Below the pieces are notes generated by a model that saw only the letters and a list, made by a program, of their open reading frames with translations, was not told where the DNA came from and made no database searches. Below are positions 35,193-45,728 of a stretch of DNA of 64,000 nucleotides, in pieces (position 1 is the stretch's first letter; every line of letters starts with the position of its first letter). The DNA lies in assembly GCF_002119725.1 (NCBI RefSeq), contig NZ_CP021109.1, positions 434,001 through 498,000 on the forward strand, read 5' to 3'. The translations under genes and the position numbers were made by a program. Source of the DNA: Bordetella genomosp. 9. Its GTDB lineage: Bacteria; Pseudomonadota; Gammaproteobacteria; Burkholderiales; Burkholderiaceae_B.

Positions 35193-35857
35193 ATGATCGA
35201 TAAACGCGTCAAACACATCGCGGACGCCGTCGCGGGCATCAAGGACGGCGACGTGCTGCTGGTGGGCGGCTTCGGCTCCTCGGGCCGGCCCGCCGAACTC
35301 ATGCAAGGCGTGCTGGAGCTGGGCGTGCGCGACCTGACCATCGTCGCGAACAACGCCACGATCGGCCCGGACATCATGGGCGAACTGATGCGGGCCGGCC
35401 GTATACGAAAAATGGTGTGCTCGTTCCCGCGCGGCCTGCAGGGCAAGACCATCTTCGACGAGCTGTATGCCGCGGGCAAGATCGAGCTGGAACTGGTGCC
35501 GCAAGGAACCCTGGCCGAACGCATCCGTGCCGGCGCCGCGGGCATCGCCGGATTCTTCACTCGGACGGCGGCCGGAACGCGGCTGGCCGAAGGCAAGGAG
35601 ACCCGCATCATCGACGGCCAGGAATACGTACTGGAAGCGCCCTTGCGCGGCGACGTCGCCCTGATCAAGGCATTGCGCGGCGACCGCTGGGGCAACCTGG
35701 TCTATCACCGCGGCGCCCGCATCAACAACCCCGTGATGGCCGGCGCGGCGAGACTCGCCGTCGCGCAGGTCAGCGAAATCGTCGAGCTGGGCGCCCTGGA
35801 CCCGGAGCACATCGTTACGCCCGCCAATTTCATCGACCGGCTCGTGGAGGTCCCGCA

Positions 35858-35861
<4 letters not shown>
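35193..35861 (+). CDS. CoA-transferase subunit A (PcaI/ScoA-like)
   Basis: A 222-residue alpha subunit. It has the GGFGSSGRP glycine loop, LVPQGTLAERIRAGAAGIAG, GTRLAEGKE and LVYHRGARINNPVMAGAAR, the standard pattern of 3-oxoacid/3-oxoadipate CoA-transferase A. It lies 3 bases after the SDR stop, and its own stop overlaps the B-subunit start (ATGA). With B it would move CoA from succinyl-CoA to a free acid, or in reverse. Confidence 0.9.
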
Positions 35862-37545
<1,684 letters not shown>

Positions 37546-37561
37546 ACGAAGGAGAATCGAA

Positions 37562-38026
37562 ATGCTGGAAGTGAATACCCCTTATGACCTGGAGCCCTAT
37601 GTGGGCAAGCTGCTGGGCACCAGCGACTGGCTGGAGATAGATCAGGCCCGCATCGACGCCTTTGCCCAGGTCTCCGGCGACGACAATTGGATTCACGTCG
37701 ACGTGGAGCGTGCGCGCCGCGAGTTGCCGGGCGGCAAGACCATCGCGCACGGCATGCTGACGCTGTCGCTGGTGACCTATCTGGGCGCGGATATCTGCCG
37801 CGTCCGTGAGCGCGCGCGGGGCATCAACTACGGCTCGAACAAGGTGCGCTTCACAGCGCCGGTGCAATGCGGGGCGCGCATCCGCCTGCACCGGACACTG
37901 GAGCGCTACGAACCCGTCGAAGGCGGCGTGCGGCTGACTTTCGGCAATCGCATGGAAATCGAGGGCGTCGAGCGGCCGGCCATGGTGGCCGAGACGATCT
38001 CGCTCATGTACGCGAAGGGACACTGA
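37562..38026 (+). CDS. MaoC-family (R)-hydratase
   Basis: A 154-residue hotdog-fold hydratase. The active-site motif is FAQVSGDDNWIHVDVERARR, with Asp and His, plus GKTIAHGMLTLSL. It hydrates enoyl-CoA thioesters. Start MLEVNTPYDLEPYVGKLLGT with AAGGAG upstream, 16 bases after the flavoprotein gene. Fits the same operon. Confidence 0.9.
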   Translation: MLEVNTPYDLEPYVGKLLGTSDWLEIDQARIDAFAQVSGDDNWIHVDVERARRELPGGKTIAHGMLTLSLVTYLGADICRVRERARGINYGSNKVRFTAPVQCGARIRLHRTLERYEPVEGGVRLTFGNRMEIEGVERPAMVAETISLMYAKGH

Positions 38027-38028
38027 CG

Positions 38029-38451
38029 ATGAATGCCCAAACTGCGGCCGCGGGGGCGGCGCGATCGCCCTACGCCGTCTACCTGGAGCACCTGAAGGCG
38101 GGGCGGCTGGCTTACCAGTACAGCACCGTCGCCGGCAGGCCGGTCTTTTTCCCCCGGGTCCTGTGCCCCTACACCGGGTTGGATTGCCTGGAATGGCGGA
38201 CCAGCGGCGGCATGGGCACCGTCTACAGCACTTCGGTCGTTTACCCGCGCAAGGGCGATCCCTACAACGTCGCCCTGATCGACTGCGATGAGGGCTTTCG
38301 CCTGATGAGCCGGGTCGAAGGCGTCGCGCCGCTGGACGTGGCCATCGGCATGCGCGTGCGATTCGAGACGCACGCGGCGGAATCGGACGATGACGATCCC
38401 TATCCCATCTTCAGACCGCTGCAGGCGGCCGGTGGTGCCAGCAATGACTGA
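38029..38451 (+). CDS. DUF35 OB-fold protein with an eroded zinc ribbon
   Basis: A 140-residue protein of the DUF35/ChsH2-type OB family that partners thiolase-like enzymes. The line FFPRVLCPYTGLDCLEWRTS, then GMGTVYSTSVVYPR, matches the usual 'CxxC ... FPPR..CP.C ... G.G.vyS.T.v'. However, the first CxxC is absent (YSTVAG), and the second keeps only one Cys in place. Zinc binding is probably lost. It starts 2 bases after the MaoC stop and overlaps the thiolase start by 8 bases, so the pair is almost certainly co-translated and forms a complex. Confidence 0.85.
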   Translation: MNAQTAAAGAARSPYAVYLEHLKAGRLAYQYSTVAGRPVFFPRVLCPYTGLDCLEWRTSGGMGTVYSTSVVYPRKGDPYNVALIDCDEGFRLMSRVEGVAPLDVAIGMRVRFETHAAESDDDDPYPIFRPLQAAGGASND

Positions 38452-39610
38452 CTTGAATCCCATTCTGCATCGAGGACGCGCCGCCATCGTGGGCGCCGCG
38501 GAATCCGACCTGGGCGAGGTCGGGCCGGGCTTCTCCGCGCTGGACCTGATGGCGCAGGGCGTGCAGCGCGCGCTCGCCGACAGCGGCCTGGGCCTGCGCG
38601 ACGTCGACGGCCTGTTCTGCGCGACGACGCAGAGCCGCATGGCCGGCCTGGCGCTGGCCGAGTACCTGAACCTGCCTGAGGCCTATATCGATTCCACCTC
38701 CACCGGCGGCTCTTCCTTCATGGGGCATCTGGCGCGCGCCGTGCAGGCGGTGGAGGCCGGGATTTGCAAGGTGGCCGTGGTGGCATACGGCAGCACGCAG
38801 CGGTCGCTCGGCCGCAAGAACACCAGTCCGCCGGAACGCAATCCTTACGAAGCGCCTTTCAAGCCTTTTCTGCCGCCCACCGCTTATGCGCTGGCGGCGG
38901 CCCGGCACATGCACGAATTCGGCACGACCCGCGAACAGCTTGCCGAGGTCGCGGTCGCGGCGCGGCAGTGGGCGCTGCGCAATCCCGTTGCGTGGGAAAA
39001 GGAACCGCTGACAGTGGAGCAGGTGTTGGCATCGCGCATGGTCAGCCACCCGTTGACGATACGCGATTGCTGCCTGGTGTCCGATGGCGGCGGCGCCATC
39101 GTCGTGACGTCGGCCGAGCGCGCGCGCAGGTTGCCCAAGCCGCCCGTGCATCTGCTGGGCGCGGGCCATGTCACGACGCACCTGACCATCTCCAATATGC
39201 CGAACCTGGTCGAGACGGGCGCGCGGCGCGCCGGCGAAATCGCGTACGCGCAAGCGGGCGTCGGACCGCGGGACATCGACGTCGTGGGCGTGTACGACGC
39301 GTTCACCATCAATACCATCCTCTTCCTGGAAGACCTGGGCTTCTGCGCCAAGGGCGAGGGCGGCGCTTTCGTCAGCGGGGGCAATATCGCGCCCGGGGGC
39401 AGCCTGCCCGTAAACACCAATGGCGGCGGGCTGTCGTACTGCCATCCCGGCATGTACGGCCTGTTTCTGTTGATCGAAGCCGTCCGGCAACTGCGCGGCG
39501 AATGCGGGGACCGGCAGGTGCCCGGCGCGGAAATCGCGCTGGCGCACGGCAATGGCGCGGTGCTGTCGTCCCAGTACACGGTCATCCTGGGCGGCGCGGA
39601 AACGGCATAG
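38444..39610 (+). CDS. Thiolase-fold protein lacking the nucleophilic cysteine (SCPx/Ltp2-like)
   Basis: A 388-residue thiolase superfamily member, start MTDLNPILHRGRAAIVGAAE. In the place of the nucleophilic Cys loop is IDSTSTGGSSFMGHLARAV, with no cysteine. The GHP loop is present as LSYCHPGMYG, and the last catalytic loop reads ALAHGNGAVLSSQYT. Loss of the nucleophile and pairing with a DUF35 protein recall Ltp2-ChsH2 retro-aldolases of steroid side-chain breakdown. An aldol-cleaving or acyl-transfer role is inferred, not shown. Last gene of the operon. Confidence 0.85.
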   Translation: MTDLNPILHRGRAAIVGAAESDLGEVGPGFSALDLMAQGVQRALADSGLGLRDVDGLFCATTQSRMAGLALAEYLNLPEAYIDSTSTGGSSFMGHLARAVQAVEAGICKVAVVAYGSTQRSLGRKNTSPPERNPYEAPFKPFLPPTAYALAAARHMHEFGTTREQLAEVAVAARQWALRNPVAWEKEPLTVEQVLASRMVSHPLTIRDCCLVSDGGGAIVVTSAERARRLPKPPVHLLGAGHVTTHLTISNMPNLVETGARRAGEIAYAQAGVGPRDIDVVGVYDAFTINTILFLEDLGFCAKGEGGAFVSGGNIAPGGSLPVNTNGGGLSYCHPGMYGLFLLIEAVRQLRGECGDRQVPGAEIALAHGNGAVLSSQYTVILGGAETA

Positions 39611-39615
39611 CGCGC

Positions 39616-39645
39616 GTCCGCCCGCCATCTTGCTGGCGGGCGGAC
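39616..39645. terminator. 12-bp hairpin between convergent operons
   Basis: GTCCGCCCGCCA and TGGCGGGCGGAC pair perfectly around TCTTGC, 6 bases after the thiolase stop and 42 before the TonB-receptor stop. There is no T-run, but its position between converging genes suggests a two-way terminator or mRNA end stabiliser. Confidence 0.6.
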
Positions 39646-39687
39646 AGCGGCCGGGACCGGCGGCCGGGCCGGCGCCAACCGAGCCCC

Positions 39688-42129
39688 TCAGAAGTCGATC
39701 TGCGCCGACAGCAGCACCGTGCGGGGTGCGGCGGGCGTCACGTAGCTGCCGCTGACCAGCCAGTAGTCCTTGCCGAACAGGTTCTCGATGTTGGCGCGCA
39801 ATATCACAGACTTGCCCATGACCTCGGTCATGTACCGCGCGCCCACGTCGTAGCGCGTCCACGAGGGCACCTTCACGGTGTTGGCGGCGTCGTAGTAGGT
39901 CGAGGACGTATGGATGACGCGCGCATTCAGGCTAAGGCCGTCCACCCAGGGCGTGTCCCAGTCCACTCCCAGGTTCCAGGTGTTGTCCGGCACCCCGTTG
40001 GCATCGTTGCCGTCATTCATGCCGCCCGCCGTATGGGTCAGCTTGGCGTCGAAAAACGTCGTGCTGGCCATCACGCGCAGACCGCGCACCACTTCCCCGT
40101 AGGCGGACAGTTCCAGGCCGCGATTGCGCTGCTCGCCGCCGTAGCTGAAGACGTTCGTGACCGGGTCTGTCTGGGAATTCGGCTTCTTGATCTGGAACAC
40201 CGATGCGGTGGTGACGACGCTGCCCCAATCCACCTTGACGCCGGCCTCGTACTGCTTGGATTTGTACGGCGCGAACGCCTGGCCGGCGTTTGCCGTGCCG
40301 ATCGGCGCAACGTCGCCCCGCGTCAGCCCCGAGGTGAAGTTGCCGTACAGCGATACGTTGGACCAGGGCTTGAAGACGATGCCGGCCAGGGGCGACACCG
40401 CGTCTTCGTCATAGGACGAGGTGCGGGCGCCTGTCAGCGTGTCATAGTTGTCGAGCTCGACCCGCTGGTGGCGCAGGCCGCCGGTGATCAACAGGCGGTC
40501 GTTGGCGAAGGACAACGTATCGGCCAGCGCGATGCTCGACAGCGTGGTTTCCGAGGCCTTGCTGGGCGAAATCCGTTCAGCGGTGACCGGCGGCAGCGGC
40601 GACGGATGGTAGATGTTGGACGGGACGGTGGTATCCGAGGTGATGTAGGCGTTGCCCTGTTCCTGATGCAGCCGGTTGGCGGCCAGGCTCACGGTATGGC
40701 CGACCCCGAACGTGTCGAAGCGCGCCCGCGCGCCGATCTCGCCCGTGGAGGTCTTGCTGTACGAGTCGTAGTAGGCATTGAGGACATCGAAGTTGCCGCG
40801 TTCGTCCGCACTGGCCCACGGGAAGGTCTGGTCCGCCGATCCATAGCGATACCCCGCGGCGCCATAAACGGTGATGTGCTCGTTGACGTCGTATTCCAGC
40901 CGCGTCATCGCAGCCGAATCCTGCAGCTTCAGCTTCGTGCCCGGGAAGAAATTGCGGTGGCCCGACGGCGCGGACGGCAAGGATCCGATGCCAGGCTGGA
41001 AGCCGATCTGCGGGCGGAAATTGTCGATATCCTCGCGCGTGTCATAGGCATCCAGCGACCAGCGCAGCGCCTTGCCGCGATAGTCCAGACCGACGGCGCC
41101 GACCGTTTGCTGGTTGTTGCCTTTGTCGATGGCGGTCGCGCCGTCGCGGTAGACGCCGTTGACGCGGATGCCCCAGGCGTTGTCCTCGCCGAAGCGCCGG
41201 CCCACGTCGAACTGGCCGCCGAGCCTGCCCTTGCTTTCGTAGGTGGTGGTCAGGCGCGTCAGGGGATCGTCGCCGGCGCGCTTGGTCACGATATTGATGC
41301 CCCCGCCGATGCTGCCGTTCGGCGGAATGCCGTACATCAGCGTGCCCGGTCCTTTCAAAACTTCCACGCGTTCCATGATGGCTGCGGGCATCCGGCTGGA
41401 CGAGGTCAGGCCGTACAAGCCGTTCAAGCCGATATCGCTGCTGCTCACGGTGAAGCCGCGGATCTGGAAGTCCTCGCCGAAGCCGCCGCTGGATGTCAGC
41501 GTCCGTACCGAGGACTCGTTGACGACCACGTCGGCGAGCGTGCGGGCCTGGATGTCTTCCAGCGCCTGTTCGGTGTAGTTGGTGGTGCTGAAGGGCACAT
41601 CCATCGCGTCGGATGTGCCGAGCAGGCCCAGACCGCCGCCGGTCGCCACCTGGCCGCCCGCGTAGGGCGCGGGCAGGGCCGGATCCGCCGCGGCGCTGAC
41701 GGTCACGGTGGGCAGTTGCACGGCCGAGGCCGCCGCAGCCGCGCCGGCGTCCGCCGGCGCGTTCAAAACATAGCCGCCGTTCGATTGCTCGATGGCCTGG
41801 ATCCCCGTGCCCGCGAGCAGTGCGTCCAGGCCGCCCTGCACGGTAAAGCCGCCCTGCAGGCCGGCGCTTTGCCGGCCCTGCGCGATCTCCGGCCGGAAGG
41901 ACAGCATGATTCCCGATTCGCGGCCGAAGCGGTTCAGCGCATCTTCCAGCGTGCCCGGGGGGATGTCGTAGTGGCGTGTAGCCGCGCCCTGGGCATGGGC
42001 AGCCGGCGCAAGGGCCGCGCCAACCGGAACCGCGAGGGCGCCAAGGCAGATGCGCCCCGCCACCCATGCGGAGGCGGTGCGGCGAAATAGGGCGCGCGGG
42101 TGGCGCGCGGGCGCAAAAACGTGATTCAT
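39688..42129 (-). CDS. TonB-dependent siderophore receptor with signalling domain
   Basis: An 813-residue outer-membrane receptor from MNHVFAPARHPR. A signal peptide is followed by the periplasmic STN signalling domain (HYDIPPGTLEDALNRFGRES ... GIQAIEQSNGGYVL). The plug has QIRGFTVSSSDIGLNGLYGL and MERVEVLKGPGTLMYG. The beta-barrel ends in TVLLSAQIDF with the terminal Phe. The STN domain touches FecR to report siderophore binding. The layout is FpvA/FhuE-like (ferric-siderophore). Third gene of the sigma-FecR-receptor operon under a Fur box. The ligand is unknown. Confidence 0.93.
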   Translation of the reverse strand: MNHVFAPARHPRALFRRTASAWVAGRICLGALAVPVGAALAPAAHAQGAATRHYDIPPGTLEDALNRFGRESGIMLSFRPEIAQGRQSAGLQGGFTVQGGLDALLAGTGIQAIEQSNGGYVLNAPADAGAAAAASAVQLPTVTVSAAADPALPAPYAGGQVATGGGLGLLGTSDAMDVPFSTTNYTEQALEDIQARTLADVVVNESSVRTLTSSGGFGEDFQIRGFTVSSSDIGLNGLYGLTSSSRMPAAIMERVEVLKGPGTLMYGIPPNGSIGGGINIVTKRAGDDPLTRLTTTYESKGRLGGQFDVGRRFGEDNAWGIRVNGVYRDGATAIDKGNNQQTVGAVGLDYRGKALRWSLDAYDTREDIDNFRPQIGFQPGIGSLPSAPSGHRNFFPGTKLKLQDSAAMTRLEYDVNEHITVYGAAGYRYGSADQTFPWASADERGNFDVLNAYYDSYSKTSTGEIGARARFDTFGVGHTVSLAANRLHQEQGNAYITSDTTVPSNIYHPSPLPPVTAERISPSKASETTLSSIALADTLSFANDRLLITGGLRHQRVELDNYDTLTGARTSSYDEDAVSPLAGIVFKPWSNVSLYGNFTSGLTRGDVAPIGTANAGQAFAPYKSKQYEAGVKVDWGSVVTTASVFQIKKPNSQTDPVTNVFSYGGEQRNRGLELSAYGEVVRGLRVMASTTFFDAKLTHTAGGMNDGNDANGVPDNTWNLGVDWDTPWVDGLSLNARVIHTSSTYYDAANTVKVPSWTRYDVGARYMTEVMGKSVILRANIENLFGKDYWLVSGSYVTPAAPRTVLLSAQIDF

Positions 42130-42254
42130 AAGTGGCCTTTCGTGCGGATTGTGGAGTGACGCTTTCAATCCCATGACACGCGAAAAACCAAAAGGGATCA
42201 GTCCGCAGCAAATAATTCCGGCCGGCCGCTCCGGCGGCCATCGTACGGCTGGGC

Positions 42255-43298
42255 TCAGATGCGCTGCGCAGCGGGAACCGGGGTCAGGCGGACAGCCTTG
42301 CCACCCCAGAAACGGGAACGGATTTCGATGCGCACGCCCAGCGTCGTTCCGACATTGCGCAGCACCTTATCGATACTGGCGATCGGAAACGAACCGGATA
42401 CCCGAACGCCGGCGATGGCCGGGTCGCAGGAAAGGGCGTCGGATGTGTAGCGGCCCAGTTCGGCCAGGAAATCGTCCAGCCGCATGCCGCGCGCCACGAT
42501 GAAGCCGTCCCGCCATGCAATCACGGATTCGTCGGCCCTGGATGGCGGGTCCACGGTCCGCGAGCTGTAGCGCGTGCCGAACCCCGCCCGCACGACAAGG
42601 CTTGCACCCGGGTTGTCCCGGGGCCGCACTTCGACCGCGCCTTCGAAGACATCGAGCGCCGTGCCGCCATCGAACCGCCTGACCCGGTAGACGGTGCCCA
42701 ACGCCCGCGCCATGCCTTCTGCCGTCTCCACCAGGAAAGGCCGGGCGTTGGGCGAGGAGTCCGCCGCCGTGGCGATGACGATTTCGCCTGCGAGCAATGC
42801 CACTCGGCGTTGTGCCGCATCGAAGCGGACGTCGATGGCGCTATCGGTGTTGAGCAGCACGCGCGTGCCGTCTTCCAGGACCCATGTGCGGCGCTCGCCG
42901 ACGCCCGTGCGATAGTCGGAGGCCCACTGGCGCCAGGGCGCGAAGGCTTCCACGCCCCACGCCGCGGCGCCGCCCGCGATCATCACCGCCATCGCCTTGA
43001 CCGCGCGGCGGCGATGCGGAGCGGGCGGGGGCGCCAGTGTCGCCTGTGCCACCGCGGCGTTGAAGGGCGACGCCAGCGGCTCCAGGCGGCAGCGTACCGA
43101 TTCGATGCGCTGCCAGGCCCGCTCATGGTCGGGATGCTCTGTGCGCCAGCGTTGCCATGCTTCCTTGATGGCGGGACAGCCGCCGTCGTCCTGCAATGCC
43201 AGCAGCCATTCCAGCGCGCGTTCGGCCACCTCCGGAGGCACTTGCGCGGCGTCCGGCGTGGCGCGGTACCACGGCGAGGCGGGCGGGAAGGAGGTCAT
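42255..43298 (-). CDS. FecR-type anti-sigma/sensor protein
   Basis: A 347-residue protein. The cytoplasmic N-terminus carries the DUF4880-like CPAIKEAWQRWRTEHPDHER. A single membrane helix follows (AVKAMAVMIAGGAAAWGVEA), then the periplasmic FecR domain (RTWVLEDGTRVLLNTDSAID, GTVYRVRRFDGGTALDVFEG). It passes the receptor signal to the sigma factor. Its start overlaps the sigma gene stop as ATGA. A 125-base gap separates it from the receptor gene. Confidence 0.93.
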   Translation of the reverse strand: MTSFPPASPWYRATPDAAQVPPEVAERALEWLLALQDDGGCPAIKEAWQRWRTEHPDHERAWQRIESVRCRLEPLASPFNAAVAQATLAPPPAPHRRRAVKAMAVMIAGGAAAWGVEAFAPWRQWASDYRTGVGERRTWVLEDGTRVLLNTDSAIDVRFDAAQRRVALLAGEIVIATAADSSPNARPFLVETAEGMARALGTVYRVRRFDGGTALDVFEGAVEVRPRDNPGASLVVRAGFGTRYSSRTVDPPSRADESVIAWRDGFIVARGMRLDDFLAELGRYTSDALSCDPAIAGVRVSGSFPIASIDKVLRNVGTTLGVRIEIRSRFWGGKAVRLTPVPAAQRI

Positions 43299-43825
43299 CC
43301 CGCAAACGACGTGAAGGAAAGATCGGCGAAATAGCAGCGCTGCAAGGCCTTGACGATGTAGCGCTTGACCGTCGGGATGGAAACGCCCAGCGCGCCAGCT
43401 ACCTGGGCATGGGTCCGGCCGTCCAGCTGCGAAAGCAGAAAAGCATGCCGCACGATGGCGGGCAGGCCGTCCAGCAGCCGGTCGAGCTCGATCAGCGTTT
43501 CGAGCAGGATGGCGCGTGTTTCCGGCGACATCGCCATTTCTATTGGCGCCTGGGCCAGCGCTTCCAGGTAGGCCCGCTCCAGCTTTTCACGGCGCCAGTG
43601 GTTGGAGACCAGGCGCTGAGCCACGGTGGTCAGGAAGGCGCGCGGCTCCTCCAGCCCGGCCGGCACACGGTCGCTGGTCAGCAGGCGGATGAAGGTGTCG
43701 TGCGCCAGGTCGGCCGCCTGTTCCGCATTGCCAAGGCGGCGATGCAGCCAGCTCCTGAGCCAGGAGTGGTGATCGCTGTAAAGCGATTCGACATTGGAAG
43801 GGATAAGTAGTCCCGGGGTCCGCAA
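43295..43825 (-). CDS. ECF sigma factor, FecI type
   Basis: A 176-residue sigma-70 family protein. Region 2 includes LAHDTFIRLLTSDR and the helix AFLTTVAQRLVSNHWRREKL; region 4 is the HTH GRTHAQVAGALGVSIPTVKR. It directs RNA polymerase to the receptor operon when the siderophore is sensed through FecR. Transcription should be iron-controlled via the Fur box about 72 bases upstream. Confidence 0.93.
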   Translation of the reverse strand: MRTPGLLIPSNVESLYSDHHSWLRSWLHRRLGNAEQAADLAHDTFIRLLTSDRVPAGLEEPRAFLTTVAQRLVSNHWRREKLERAYLEALAQAPIEMAMSPETRAILLETLIELDRLLDGLPAIVRHAFLLSQLDGRTHAQVAGALGVSIPTVKRYIVKALQRCYFADLSFTSFAG

Positions 43826-43896
43826 GATCGCGCCTTTCGATCGGGCCGCCGCCGGACGCCGGGTTTGACGCCAGTCAGGTCGACACGGCTTACTAC

Positions 43897-43917
43897 AAAT
43901 AATAATCGTTATTATTT
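43897..43917. promoter_or_regulatory. Fur box upstream of the FecI-type sigma gene
   Basis: A perfect palindrome with 9-bp arms AAATAATAA and TTATTATTT around TCG, in a very AT-rich patch of GC-rich DNA. It closely resembles the Fur consensus (GATAATGATAATCATTATC). It probably shuts off the sigma/FecR/receptor genes when iron is plentiful. Confidence 0.85.
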
Positions 43918-44083
43918 AACGTGCGCGCGGGCGCCTTGTCAACCCTGCCAGAGGGCAAATTCCCGTTAACATGCCACGGGCTCGCCATGGCGCATGGCCC
44001 GGATCCAGCAATCCGCGGACCGCTCTGCCGATCCCTCGCCGCGGCGCGGACATGCCGCCTGTCCTCTATAGGTATCGCCGATC

Positions 44084-44713
44084 ATGAAGTTCTACTTCTC
44101 GCCTGGATCCTGTGCGCTTGCCGTGCATATCGCGCTGGAGGAAGCGGGCGCAAACTACGAAGCGCAACGCGTGCACTTCGACCGCGACGAGCAGCGTTCG
44201 CCGGAATATCTGCGGATCAATCCGCTGGGCAGGGTCCCGGTGCTGGAAACGCCGCGCGGCGTGCTGACGGAAGTGCCGGCCATACTCGGTTATATCGCCG
44301 CGTCATACCCGGAAGCCGCCCTGGCGCCCGCCGATGCCTTCGATCTGGCCAGGATGCAATCGTTCAATGCTTTCCTGTCGTCCAGCGTGCACGTCGCCTA
44401 TGCGCATCATTCGCGTCCTTACCGCTGGTCTGACGACGAGGCCTGCCGTGCGAGCATGGCGGCCAAGGCCGTCGGCAATCTGGCCGATCTGTTCGGCATC
44501 ATCGAACGCCATCGCCTGGCGGGTCCGTGGGTCATGGGGGATCAGTACACCGTCGCCGACCCTTATCTTTACATCATGACGCGTTGGCTGGCGAAGCTTG
44601 CGGGCGGGCTGGCGCGTTTTCCGGACGTGGCGGCGCACCACGCCCGCATGAATACGCGCCCCGCGGTGCAGCGCGCGCTGCAATTGCAGGGGTTGGAAGC
44701 GGTCGCCGGCTGA
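44084..44713 (+). CDS. Glutathione S-transferase, beta-class-like
   Basis: A 209-residue protein. The thioredoxin-like N-domain starts MKFYFSPGSCALAVHIALEE; Cys10 in SPGSC is the beta-class active-site cysteine. NPLGRVPVLE and the Glu-Val-Pro (TEVPAILGYI) bind glutathione. The helical C-domain contains WVMGDQYTVADPYLYIMTRW. Soluble detoxification or redox enzyme; single gene, convergent with the orphan at 44766. Confidence 0.93.
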   Translation: MKFYFSPGSCALAVHIALEEAGANYEAQRVHFDRDEQRSPEYLRINPLGRVPVLETPRGVLTEVPAILGYIAASYPEAALAPADAFDLARMQSFNAFLSSSVHVAYAHHSRPYRWSDDEACRASMAAKAVGNLADLFGIIERHRLAGPWVMGDQYTVADPYLYIMTRWLAKLAGGLARFPDVAAHHARMNTRPAVQRALQLQGLEAVAG

Positions 44714-44765
44714 AGCGTCCGCCAGCGTGGGCGGCATTGCAGCTCGCGCCAATCACGGCTCGCAC

Positions 44766-45554
44766 TCAATGCAAGTTGAACACCCAGCAGCGCAAACTTT
44801 TCTGCGAGATCCGGCTGTTCACGACACGCACACCGAGGAAATGCGGATAGCGGCTTTTTTTCAGCTCTTCGCGCAGCTCCGGCGTCAATTGCACGGCGTC
44901 GTGCCTATCGGACAGCACGGTGGCCAGATGGCGGAAATTCAAGGCCAGGAAGCGCTCCTTGCGCCGGGCGTGGTTGACTTCGGTCACGCGGTCCAGGATG
45001 GTGTTCCAGAACCGCTCCAGACGGGGCGACGCGGCAACGCGGACCCCGATGGGAAATCGGCAAAGCTCGCCCAGTTGCGCGCGCAGGATTTCCTTTTCGA
45101 TCTCGCTGCCCTCGCTGCGCAACGCATCGGACAGATAGGCTATCTGCGTTTCCAGGCGGCGGAACTGCCGCTTGAGCGAGGCGGCGTCCGTGTCGTCGCG
45201 CGAGCTTGCCACGCGCTCGCCCCAGTATTCGAGCAATGTCGGGAAGCCTTCGTGGCGCAGCACCGCGATCCGGCGGCGCAGCGCGGGATCGGCATGACGG
45301 TCCGCAAGCCGATCCAGCCAAAGCAGCAGGCCGGCTACGGGCATCAAAGGCGCGCTGGCATAAAGCCCGACTTTGGGATCGCGCTTCAAAAGTTCGCGCA
45401 GGTCCGGGTCGTTCGAGATATGGCGCAGCTCGTTCCAGCTGTCCAGCTCCATGGCTTGCAGCAGACCGGGCATCGCCGCCAGGACCGTTGTGCCGTCGTG
45501 AATGCAAGGGATAGTGATGTCGGCGAAAGGGGTATCGACGTATTGATGGGACAT
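44766..45554 (-). CDS. Orphan protein of unknown function (262 aa)
   Basis: From MSHQYVDTPFADITIPCIHD (ATG 45554 with GGAG 6 bases upstream; an ATG 12 bases earlier is possible). It is soluble and highly helical, charged (Arg/Glu/Asp-rich), with a likely coiled-coil mid-part (TDAASLKRQFRRLETQIAYL, then SDALRSEGSEIEKEIL). No signal peptide, membrane helix or catalytic motif is visible. I do not recognise a family. It stands alone between a convergent GST and a divergent GNAT. Confidence 0.6.
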   Translation of the reverse strand: MSHQYVDTPFADITIPCIHDGTTVLAAMPGLLQAMELDSWNELRHISNDPDLRELLKRDPKVGLYASAPLMPVAGLLLWLDRLADRHADPALRRRIAVLRHEGFPTLLEYWGERVASSRDDTDAASLKRQFRRLETQIAYLSDALRSEGSEIEKEILRAQLGELCRFPIGVRVAASPRLERFWNTILDRVTEVNHARRKERFLALNFRHLATVLSDRHDAVQLTPELREELKKSRYPHFLGVRVVNSRISQKSLRCWVFNLH

Positions 45555-45728
45555 CGCACGCTCCATTTGGGACGATGGCGTTCCGATGGACGCTCATTCG
45601 GTCTGCCGGCGCAGCGGCTTTGCCGTGCCTTGCGGCGATAATCTGCGGCCAGGCTTGAAGCAATGCTAGTGAGCGGGCAGGTCCCTCTGCCTTTAGCTTT
45701 GCGTTGAAGCGTTTTGATATATGGAGCG

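Noticed and set aside
38764..42090. 1108-residue plus-strand open frame
   Set aside because: It runs out of frame through the thiolase gene and antisense to the TonB receptor. Its translation is Arg/Gly/Ala-rich, without domains, and it lacks a ribosome site.
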